From Ceratotherium simum simum (taxonomy: Eukaryota > Chordata > Mammalia > Perissodactyla > Rhinocerotidae), in the NCBI RefSeq assembly GCF_000283155.1, contig NW_004454166.1, positions 3,684,885-3,748,884 on the forward strand: a stretch of 64,000 nucleotides of DNA, read 5' to 3'. How positions within the stretch are numbered: the stretch's first letter is position 1; each line of letters starts with the position of its first letter. Shown here in pieces: positions 48,801-60,800 of this stretch. The notes beneath the pieces are model-generated. The model searched no databases and was not told the origin of the DNA. It saw only the letters and a program-made list of their open reading frames with translations. The translations under genes and the position numbers were made by a program.

Positions 48801-51800
48801 TGATATTCTCATCTCTTTCCCGATTTCAGATGTTTTAACGAGAATAAGGCTTCTTGGTGGGAACAGATCTCAAGTCGAGTTGTTAGGAAGGCAAGTCACC
48901 GAATGTATTAGGAGCCAGAGGTTCCCTGAGGGTGCCATGCAGCAGGAGGTGGGGAGGACCTTGTTGGGGCTGGTTCCTGGAGGGTTGAGAGTGAAGACGT
49001 TGATCTGCCAGCAGTGGGAGCCCTGAGGGGCTTGCAGGACCCCCGACCTATACTTTCGGACAGTGATTTGATGGTGCACGGAGGGAACAGCCCAGAGGGT
49101 ATCTTAGGAGGCTGCTGCGGTACTCTAGTGAGAGGTCGTGTCGGAGCGGTGGGTGGAGGGCGGATGAAGGTGTGAGAAATCCTGGCGGCAGGACTGAGAG
49201 GCCTCAGTGAGCCTCTGGATGAGGGTGAGGAGGAGGCCCAACTTCACCGAAAGGTTCTCTGAATTGCAGGGCGAGAAGGGAGAGCCGGGCACCATCCTGA
49301 CTGGGGACGTTCCTCTGGAAAGCCTGAGGGGGAAGAAGGTAATTATGTCACCAGACCCTGAAGGCACATGTCTGCTTCGGGGTCACAGCTTTGTCTCTGC
49401 TGCAAACTGTGTTCCTCTGAGTGACGAGTCCGTATCTCCTGTTTTAGGGTGAACCTGGAGTGCATGGTGCCCCGGGACCAATGGTAAGCCTGAGCATCTC
49501 TCAGCTGGGTCTGGGCTGGGGTTTGAAGCATTTGTCATCCTTTGACTCAGTTAGACTGAGTTGTCTCGGTTGTGAAAACAAAAGGGAGGTGGCAAAATGT
49601 GAGTGTGTTAGGGTGGGCTAAATGCGGTTAAATAAGAATCTCGGTGGTTTAACCAGTAACAGCTGAGTTCTCACTCTCGCGAAGTCCGCTGTGGTTGTTC
49701 CTAGTTGGGCGTCTCCCCTCCAAGCAGTGACTCAGGGACCCAGGATGCTGGTGTGCCCTGACTCTGCCATCTGGTGGATTCAAGGCCACACTGGCATCTT
49801 CCAGCAGGCAGGCCAAGGTTGGGGAGGGGGAAGAGACCATGGAAGATGATGAACATCACGTCTAGCACATTCCACTGGCCAGAACTCAGATGTCTGGGGG
49901 GCCTCAGAAATGTGGCTAAGCCATGTGTCCAGGAAGGAGAGGAGAACTGGCTGGTGGTGAGCGCTCACAGTAACACCGTGGGTCTTACCAGCTGCAGATT
50001 GCTGCTGCCCAGGGAACCCCTCAAAGGAACCCCAGGGAGTCTCTCTGGGGTTTTCGGATTCTGGTCCTGGATCTGCTGCTCAGTGGCTGAGACCCTGAGC
50101 AAGTCCTCTTCTCTCTCTGGGCTCTGTTTTCCCATCTGTACATGAGGGTATTGAATTAGTGCTCGATGATATGATAGGGCCTTCCTGCCTTTCTGCTCTA
50201 TCTGTGACCCGTTTGGGCTGCTGAACAGTTTTTAAGCCAATTCTCTCCATGATGAACCCTAAACTTCCCTTTCCTTCCCAAAGAACAAAGAGAATTCAGG
50301 TGGAACATCCACTATGGGTCAGACACTGTACTGATACTTCACACAGACCATCTCATTTCATCCTCTCCACACTAAGAGGTGAATATCAGAACTCCCATTT
50401 TATAGACGAGCAAACTAAGATCAAAGAGGTTAAGTAACTCGCCCACTGTTACACAGCTTGTAAGTGGCACAGGGGGATTTGAACCCAGCCTGTCAGGTTT
50501 TTCCCACCGTGCCCCACTGGCTCCAATAAACACCTCCATTCTTCTGAAATGTTTTGGGCTGGAGAATTACACATGGAGTTGGTGTGGTTGAAGCTGGATT
50601 TCAAGCCTGGGAGAAAGGACCTCCCATTTCTCTAAAAGACACACATTCTTGATGAATGGACCATAACCTCCAAGGTGCATCCTTCAAAGGACCTTCTGAG
50701 GCCTTTGGTCCCTTAAGTCAGGCAGAATGGAATCCCTGGAGAGGGGTAGCTGAGGGCTAAGGCAGAGTGAGCGAGTCTTGTATTAACACTGGTTAACCAC
50801 TTACTAACATCCAATACCATGGGAAATACCAATAGTTCGCAGTGGCCAGCAGGCTGCTGCAGATGGCCATGGTGGATGTTCCCACTGAAGCTTACCTTTG
50901 CACAGCTTGCCAAGCACAGACAGTAAGGGGGCACCTTCTTCCAATTTGCATGAAGGTGCCATAGGGCTAGCTGTGGCCCTTGTGACTAGTGTAACTAATG
51001 TAACTAATACAACTCCTTTACAAGTTCAACGGAGCCTTGTTACTCATGGCCCGTGGATCAGCATCATCAGCATCACCTGGGAGCTTGTTATAACTGCAGA
51101 GCCTTAGGCCCCACCCGGGACCTACTGGATCTGCATCTTGACAAGATCCCAGGTGCCGCCTTTGCACGTTGATGTTTGAGAAGCTCTGCAGTAGAACATA
51201 CCACCAAGTGGCCTGTGCCCTGTTAACTCCTACTGTTCTTGCTTGTCTTTCCCTCAGAGTAATGTGGGCTGGGTAATTTACATCCAGAGCCTATTTCAAC
51301 TCAGTCTTTATTTGCCATTTTCCAGGCATGGCTGTATATGTCAATGGCAGCAGGAAGAAGAGACTTGGAGGGCTCCAGGCTTAAACCATCAGCCCCTAGG
51401 AGACAGGGCAGACCCAGCCACAGGAGTGGGAAGGTGTAGACTGAGGGTGGAGCTTGTTCTGGGAGGAGCTAGTGCATTGTATGCATCCCGGGTACCGGAA
51501 GGCGCGAGGGTTCCTGCAGAAGGTTGGAACAGGGCAGTGGCTCTGGAAGCATATGGACGTGGAGAGCCAGCACTGGAATGAATAGGGTCCAGTGGTCAGG
51601 TCAGTCATCTGGAGGACTGGGGTGCCAGACCACGACCCTGGTCCTTACGGACCCAGAACCAAGTCCTGGAGCAGGTTAGCAGGCCGGGCTGACACAAGGG
51701 CAGAGTCAGGGCTGCATTATTCCAGTGGGGGACACGGAGAGCCCTGGGACAGAAGACGTAGGGCAAAGGCCCACGTTCTGAGCTGGTCCAGCCCCCAGCT

Positions 51801-54800
51801 ACCTGGGAGCTGAGGCCCTGAGCGACTGCTCTCTGGCTCCTACATTAGCCCTGAGTGGCTGGGAGAGGTGGGGTCCAGAGTCTGGGATAGGGTGCAGCCT
51901 GCAGGAGGTGTGGGGTGGTGAGGGGTTGAGCAGGGTTCCAGCTGAGAGCAGAGAGGCCGGGAGACAAGGAGCCAGGCAGGTGGATACTTCGTAATCGCTC
52001 TTAGCCCTCCTTCCTCCTGTCAGTGGTTCATCGTGGTCACTGCCCACGAAGGCGTGCTGGGCCCCATCTTGCTGGCCCTTGAGTTTCTGTTCTTTTCTAA
52101 TGTGGTATTTGTTTTGCCTCCAGGGGCCCAAAGGACCGCCAGGACACAAAGGAGAATTTGGCCTCCCCGGACGACCTGTAGGTGTCAGCGTTCCTCAGGC
52201 TGGATGAGAGGGAAGGACACGGGCCAGGCTGGCGGGTGGGCAGTGGGTTTACTTAGGTGTCTCTTCTGGGTTTCAGGGTCGCCCAGGACTGAATGGCCTC
52301 AAGGGCGCCAAAGGAGATCGAGGGGTCATGATGCCGGTGAGTGCCACGACCTCTGCCCCAACCCCACGCCACCCGGGGGACAGAGCCCCGAGGCCAGTGT
52401 CCAGAGGACGGTGAGAGAGTGCCGGGTCCAGTGAGCGGGGCTGGTGGACGGAACGTTCAGGAATGTTTTTCGTTTTCCTCTGCTGCCACGTCCAAAGATC
52501 CTCCAGCCCAGCCCTGTCCTCCGGCTCGCTCTCAGGAGGCTCCCTGCCACCGAAAGCACCTTGGTGGAGCATAAGCTTCCTCATCCGGACCCCAGGGCGA
52601 GAGCGGGGGGAAGCGACCTGGGCGTGTTCAGGAAATCCGGTTTCAAGTCCCGGGTCTTCTGACTTCAGTAATAGCCCGTCTTCCCTCCATCACACCGTCC
52701 CAGGGATTTTGCATGTCACTGGGGGCTCGGCAAACGTGTGTGAGTGCATATCAAAGCTAGACCAGCTACTTAGGGACGGCCTCCCAAGATGGCAGACACT
52801 GGGGCATCAGCAGGGTCCAGGGTCTTGAATAAGGAAGCCAACATTTACTGAGCACCTACTATGTACCAGAGACTCTACGAAGTGCTTTGAAGGACGGTAT
52901 CTCCGTCTTGATAATACCTATCCTGAGTGACGCTCTGTGGGGCCCTTGTTTACACCAGAGGTAACTGGGGCCCATAGAAGTTAAGTGACCACCGAAGGTC
53001 AACCAGTTAACAGGTACCACGCTAAGATGCAAATGTAGCTCTAAGTCTGTTGCTGCCTCTGTTTGCCCCACTCTATCTCGACTTCGTATGTCCAGAAATG
53101 CAGAAAGGCAATTTTCTTGAGGCAGTGGGGTGCTGACCACACTCAGGACACCCGCTGGAGCCACTCGGTAGAGCAGACGCTGACGCTTTCTCTTAGGATG
53201 GTTAGTGCAGCTTCCGTATGGGCTGGATTCCTCACGCCCGTAGTCAGAGCCTCACCCTCCGGCTGCAAGGTCCCGCTAGGGCTCTGGGCTTGGGGGAGAA
53301 AACGTTGCATGGTATTAAGGCCAGGCTGACCTGGCTTTGGAAAGGACTCTGCTATCTAGCAAGAGTTTTGCATTTATTTTTGCATTTATTAAGCACCCTC
53401 CCAGGTACCAAATCACGTGAAGGACCCCCCACCCCCACCCCACTGCCCTTCCATTCTATGGGTGCCCTGATGGAGAGGTGGTGGGCTCCGTATCGGCTGA
53501 GCACTGCTCTGGGAGTCAGAGTCTGGGTTCTGATCTCAGTTCTGCCGTAGGTTGCTGTTGAGCAGATCCCTTCCCCTCTCTGGGCCTCATTATCTCCGTC
53601 TGTAAACCAGGGGTAGTACTTGTTGCTCTGCTGCCTCCCGCATGGGTTGCTGTGAGGATGCAGCACGGTCACGGGTGTAGCCGTGCTCTGTGGAAGGGAC
53701 TGGCCACCCATGGGAGAAGTTACTTGGCTGTAACGGACCCTCATTGTGTCCCCAAACCCGAGGGGAAGTGTCCTCCAGCTGCTCTGTGCTCACAACAGCG
53801 GACACTCAGGAATGGCCTTCCTTTCTCCCTTCAGGGCCCACCTGGCTTACCTGGTCCTCCTGGCCCCCCTGGTCCCCCTGGAGCTGTGATTAACATCAAA
53901 GGAGTAAGTTGGGGTGTTGCAGGGGGCCTCCGTGGGGGAGCGGGGAATGGGCCCCAGGCTGGCCTAAGCTGGAATCAGGTCTCCTGATGGCCTCTTGTCT
54001 CTTGTCACTTCCCACAGGCCATCTTCCCAGTACCAGTCCGGCCGCACTGCAAAACGCCAGTAAGTAGCATGTAGTCACCGCCTTGAAGAGCAGGCTTTGG
54101 CACAGAAGGCAACTCAGAGAAGACGATCAGTCTTTGTCTTGAGGCCCTTCTGTCCATCAGTGTCCTCTTTGATATCTTCTATCACCTACGTATAGACCCT
54201 TCAGTGACTAGAAGCTTCTAGATAATGGACTGTGGCAATGAAATATACTGGATCTTCTAAGGGTGCACCCACTGACAGTGTTTCTTTTAACACAATCAAA
54301 AAAGCAGTGTCTTCTGTTATTGAAACCACATTAGCTTCATGCTTGGAGCAGTCTAATAAGGGGGGACATAGAACCCTTAAAAATATAGATGGGGGGCCGG
54401 CCTGGTGGTGCAAGCGGTTAAGTGTGCATACTCCATTGCAGCTGCCCGGGGTTCGCCGTTTCGGATCCTGGGCGTGCACCGATGCACTGCTTGTCAAGCC
54501 ATGCTGTGGCGGCGTCCCATATAAAGTGGAGGAAGATGGGCATGGATGTTAGCCCAGGGCCAGTCTTCCTCAGCTAAAAAAAAAAAAAAAAAAAAGAGGA
54601 GGATTGGCAGATGTTAGGGCCGATCTTCCTCACACACACAAAATATATATATATGGATGAGGGAAAAAAAGCAACTCCAACCAGTGCTCCTGCACTGGTT
54701 GCACTTTGGGATAAAATCCAAACCTGACTTACGCTGTCCTTTCCCAGTTGTCATATTACTGACAGCACACAAGACTAGAGGCGGGGATCCTGTCTCCCTC

Positions 54801-57800
54801 CTTGTAATGAGGAAACAAACTGACTCAGCAAAGCTCACTTGTCCAAGGTCACGGGACTGACGGAGCTGGGACCATCACTCAGGTCCCCTGACCGCCAGGC
54901 AGCAGGTACAGGCACTGTGACTCCGAGGGGTCAGGCATGTGCCCGGTGGCCCAGCTAGTCAGTAGCACCGTCCCTGAGGTCTCACCTGTGTTAGGAGAGT
55001 CCTGTTTCTGTGGGAAATGCAGGGAGGGTGGCCTCTCCCTGTGCTTAGGCATTAGTCACGGAACTGTGCATAATCATTTCTCCCATTCATTCGACAAATA
55101 TTTGTTGAGTACTTATGGAGTGCCAAGTACTCTGCTGGGCCCTGGGGACACAGGATGAACTAGACAGGCGTGGCCTCTGTTCTCAGGAGCTTGCAAATTA
55201 CAGTTGAGAAAGATCCCTTGAAGTGGGTTCATAATTGATGCCTTTGGGGAAGGGGGTGATGAGGCTTCGGTCAGAGGCTTTAAAGTGACGCAGTTTGGCC
55301 TAGTATCTGCCTAGACATCTGTCGTGTCTGAACTTTGAGGCACCCTCAGCCCAGGGCCCGGGAACTCTGGCCTGGAGGGCAGAGGACAGGAGCCACGTGT
55401 CTAAGGTGACCAGAGGCCTGCTGGCTTCCAGGTCTACGTAAGGACAGCAGCAACCCAGGTCCTGTTGATGCCGATGGCCTGAAGGGAAACGTAAACTAGT
55501 GCGGGAGGGACCCTCCTGAGAGATGGCTGCATCCCACCCCTGCCTCCTTATCATATAGAAGGAGAGACTGCAGCCCCGAGAGGCAGAGGTGCGGGGCCCG
55601 TTCCAGCTCCCACCGTGAGTGAGTGCCTGAAGCCCCTCCCAGCTGACGTGACTTTAGGCTTCAAATGGACCAACCCTGGGACAGCACCTGACAAACTTGA
55701 GAGTGTCTTAAAAACGCTCCTGAGATTACCATGACCTGTGCTAGGAGCCTTTGCAGTAACCATGGCCTTTCGGGCTCATGAGTTTACTTAAAAGAAGCCA
55801 AAGATGAGCTCAGAGCATTTCATGTTGCCTGGCTGGACACCACGGGGGCAGGGGCGTGGACATTTCCTGGCCAGCTCTCAAAATGAACACTTGAAAAAGT
55901 AATGCTCCCTCTCCCATCTGGCGTTTCACAAGCCCCTTCTAATTTCAGCCCCTTTATAGCACCACAACAATTTACAGCTCACACCTGGAATGGGGGACCT
56001 TTATCAGCTTAGCTGCAGGAGACCAGCTTGGTGCTGCAGCCTTCATCCTTAACTTAGAAATGTTTTTCCTAGAAGATTCCCTTCCCCATCCCCTATCTTC
56101 TCTTGCTGACCCCTGAGCATCTTGTGACCCTCCACCCGAAAGCATAAGAAAATCTTGGCACCTGGAAAATCATTTTGATCCCACGTATCAACTGGGCAGA
56201 GGTGAAGATGGATTAGTGAAAGCAGAGTCACAGGTGGCTCTGTTTTAACAGATAAAGAAATGCAAGAATCTGGGAATGAACTGGGAAGGAATATTATCTT
56301 GAACAACTTGGACTCCAGACCCCTGGCACTTAATGGGGAGTCCAAAATAGCACCCCCAATCTAATGATAACCCCCCATTATTAATTACCACTACCATCAG
56401 CTCCTGTTCATTATGCTCATCTTTGCTTATACACAGTAGCAAAGCTATCAGCTGGCCCACCTCCATGGCTGGGTACATCACTGGCTCGGATGCTTGACTT
56501 CTCACATGAATCAGTCTTAATTGATAGGAAAGGAGGCAAGAACACTCATGGTTGGCCAAGCCAACACTGGCACGATTGGTTGTCCTAAAACTTTGGGCTT
56601 CCCCTTTGCGGAGTTGTTTGGCCAAGAGGTCTTGGTCTGTCCACCCCACCCAGTTACAGATGGGTCCCCCAGTTGAAGGCCTGGGATGCTTGAGGGTACA
56701 TTGAGGGCTGCTGGGGAGCTCAGGGCCTTTTGGGGCTCCAGAGCCAAAGGAAAGCTTGACTCCATGACATTGCCCCTCCTGCCACATGCCCCCGGGACAG
56801 GAAACAGTGGCAACCTGCACACATGAACACTAGGACAGGGTTTGCAGTGTATGACCTTGCTTTTCTCCCTCTCCAGGTTGGTACCGCTCATCCTGGAACT
56901 TCAGAACTCATCACCTTTCATGGTACACACTCCCTTCTTCGTCTCATGTTTCTCTGAGACGTTTCCTGACCCTCATGACTCTGCAGAAGGTGGTTTCTAT
57001 TTGCCCAGTGCTGGGCATACCGTAGACCAAGTGGTCAGGAAGATCTGACTCTGTGGTGGGAAGGGTGGTAGCTGAGCCAAGGCAGTGGGACTAGGCACCT
57101 CTGTAGATCTTTGAATTCCTGGTTCCCAAGAGGTGTGAGAAATCAACGACCAGTGCTCTTGATCCTAGAGATGAGGGCACACAGTGTAGACGAGGTTGAG
57201 GGGCTCAGGCTCAAGCCTCCCCTGACTTGATATTGGCCGAGCCTCCTAGATAGCACATCTTGGCTGAGCCTCATAGGTAGCAGGAAGAGCTCCATTTGTC
57301 CATTCGTTTGTTAGTTTCTTCAGAAAGCATCCACTGATTCCTTCTCCGTGCTTGGTGCTATCCCATGCTCTGGGCTGAGACAGATGACTCCTACTCTGTT
57401 TCTGCCACCCAGGCCCTTAGACTCTGTTATGTGGAACTATTTAAAAAATCATTATAATGCAATATACTGAGAGCTAATGCAGGGAGGGCCGTGGGAGCTC
57501 AGAAGACCTTTGCTTCAGTGTTCCTGGACCAGCAACATCAGCATCTGCTGGGAGCTTGTTAGAAATGCAGAGTCTCAGGCCCACCGCAGACCTGCTGAAT
57601 CAGAAGCTGCATTTTCACAAGCTCCCAGCTGAAGTGTGTGCACATAAAGTGTGAGGAGCGCTGGTTCTGAGTGTTTGATTAGTAAGTTTGATCGGCACAT
57701 TCTGTAGGAGCCTATCCACCACACGTCAGAGGGGGGATAGGCCGGGAGACAGGAGCCTGCAGGTGAGCAGTCACTCTGGTCCCCTGTCCCCATGTACCCT

Positions 57801-60800
57801 GCCATGCTATTTGTCCCCCTTTTGATTGAAAAGTCTGAACACTTGCAGTTTAAACAGGGGAAGGTCTTTTTTTTCCCATACCGACTTCTAGCTTGGCTCT
57901 GTCACCCGCAGCCCGCCAGGTGGTGGTCTCTATGCTGATATCTGGCCCTGTGGGTTTTTTTGTTGCTTTTGGTTACAAAGTCCAGGCTGTTCTCACATTG
58001 CATGCTCAGATCCAATTCAAGGCTCTCCCTTCCCCTGGTGCAAGGTGGACCTTGGGGAGAGGGGGTGGTGCTGGATTTGCTTTCTCGGATCCCCAGTGGT
58101 TCCTTCACCGTGGGCCCCTCAGGGGGAAAAGGGAGGGAACAGATTTTTCTGGATGAGACAGCCCCATGAGCCCTTTGTCCTCGCACTTACTTGTGGGTTG
58201 TTACTCCTTCTCCTTTGGGTGAGCAGCCACGTAAGCTCAGTGTCTTCTTCTCTGGGCATTGTCTGTAGTCTCCTTGTGGGTGGGTGGAGGCCCCGTGGCC
58301 CCGCTGTCCAGGTCCTGGCTCCAGCAGCTCCCCAGCAATGGTGAGGCCTTACTGGGTGCGATTGCATCTCCCAGCTGACCCCCAGCTGGCAGCATCATGC
58401 CTCTAATACTCCCATTCCTTCCCTCACGTTGGGGAAGCCTGAACCCCCCTACCTTGTCTACACCGTGTACCCCCACCTCCAGGCTTGAGAGCACTGGTTG
58501 GTTGATCTCTCACACCTCTTGGGAACTGGAATTCAAAGATCTAGTGTCCACCCCACCCATCAAGGTGGGGAAAGGGGATCGCTTCCCTTCCCAAATGCTG
58601 AACTCCCAGAAGGCTTCCTTCCTCCAGCCTCATTTCCCGTGTAAAGAGTTAGGAGAAAAGGGGTGGCGGTAAGGCCATTTCTGCAGAAACAGTGCTTCTC
58701 CCAAGTCCTGTGGGGAGAGGGAGGTGCCGGACAATTGGCATTCTTCCAACTTTCTAAGTGAATCCTTAGCACCCTTAGTTCTCCTCGCGGGCACTCCTGG
58801 GACATTCCTTTCCTCCCCTTACACTGTGCTGCACAGGCATAGATGAGATGGGACTAGAAGCTTGACTTGGTGTTGAGCCTCAGGCGACGCGCGTGAAGCC
58901 AGCCAAGAGAGAGTTAACTGCAGCCTCTGCTGGGCGCCCCCCACGCACTGCTGGTATCCTAAGGGTAGCGCTTATTCCATCTGGCCTCTTACTGCCCTTC
59001 GCTGTCTGTCTCCCCACTGAGACTGAGCTTTTCAAGGTCAGGAATTGTCTGCGGCACCTGCCTCTGCCCCCTCCACCATTTAGCAAAGGGTCTTATACCC
59101 TACGACTTCTCAATAGGCCTTTGTTTGTTGAGTGGACTTTGCTAAAGGGGTTCAGTTTGAAAACTTGTCTCAGAAATGTTTTATATAGAATGAAGGTGAT
59201 TTTTCACTGTCTTTTTTTAAATGTGTGTTTGATGGCAGGTGTTAAAGGAGAGAAAGGATCCTGGGGTCTTCCTGGCTCAAAAGGAGAAAAAGGCGACCAG
59301 GGGGCCCAGGGACCACCAGGTATTCCAACTCTCGTCCTGGATCTTGCCTTTGATTTTTGTTCATGAGAAATCCAATTGAGCAAGAAAGTAAGACTAATTA
59401 CATTACCCCCTTGACTGCAAGCTCCGTGGAGTTCCAGAGAGACCCAGTCATGGGTGCTACATGTCCAAGATGGAACCTTGTCAAGAGAGACCCGCAGTTC
59501 TAATTGGTCTTGCCTCACATACAAAATGAGGCCCGAAGAAGGCCAGGGACACGCCCGGGGTCCCACAGCATCTGGGTTGTGGGGCCTGGGCCAGGACTGG
59601 TTTCTGCCTCCAAGCCCAGGGCCCATCTGTTAGCTAAACCAACGTGGGGTCACTTCCACTACAAAATAATCATGGTGGCCAACTTGGTTGCCGACTTTTA
59701 TTTTTAAATTTCTGAGATTCTGATTGTGAATTTTACAAAGTGTTTCTTTTTCAGGCCCTCCAGTGGATCCAGCCTACCTGAGACATTTTCTGAACACCTT
59801 GAAGGTGAGTATTTCTCTACTAAACTTCTGGCCTGTGTTTCCAAGTTCTTGGGCTGATGTCAGAGACTGATTCATCCTGCTTCACTGAATGTTCTCTGCT
59901 TTCAGGGGGAGAATGGAGACTGGGGGATCAAAGGAGAAAAAGGAGACTCTAACAGTGACTTCTCTGTGTCAGGACCTCCAGGCCTGCCGGGAAATCCAGG
60001 CCTGGTTGTGAGTAGTGACCCCTCCACATCGTCTTCCTCCATGAGTCACAGCTTTCTCTGATGCCCCGAAACGTGCCTAGGCAGATGGAGAGCAAGGGTC
60101 TGTCACAGCACCACAAGCTGGAGGCAGGACTTGGGCTTCTGTCTCCCTCCCCGATACTTGGGGATACTGATGGGGAGCTTGGGTGAGGCCCACAGAGGAA
60201 AGGGAGCTGGCCAAAGCTATATGCATTCAGGTAACTTCCAGGTCACTAACCACACTGCCTTATTCATGTCAGTCGTGGAAAATTTGCTCAACACAAAGAG
60301 TTATTGATGGTGAGCACATCGGATCATGGAGACAGAATGGAAGGTGAGGGAGATATTTTTAGAGGGACTATTTGATTCTTCTGAAATGTCATCAGAGAAG
60401 GAGTCTCTAGGTAGGCTTGGTGTTCTTAGAATGAGAAGTTTCTCCAGGTCACAAAAGAGAAATTCAAGTTATGCCTCCAATAATGTTATGATGAGATCTT
60501 TGACCCTCAGGGACCACAAGCAAACTCCAGTCGCAGAGCTCACCATGAGGGTAGACCCAGCAAAGCCTGGAGACCAGGGTTCCATGTCCAGCTCTGCTGC
60601 TAACCTGCACTGAGGCCTTGGGCAAGCCCTTTCCCTCTCTGGGCCTCAGCTTCTTCTTCTGTGAAATGCAAAGCCTAAACTAGCCGATCTCCAGGGCACT
60701 TCTGAGTCCAGGGCTCTCTGGGGTTCTCTGGAGAGTCAGTCAACATAATGACTGGGCTGCTGCTCTCAGGTCTTACACCACCTGAGTTGTGCCCAGGACT

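Larger units (their letters stand above)
49484..52123. other. Intron W23-W24
   Basis: 2.6 kb. An unassigned repeat-like stretch lies at about 49600-49830, MIR (-) at 50290-50530 and MER5-type DNA transposon at about 51040-51190. The rest is unassigned. Confidence 0.6.
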
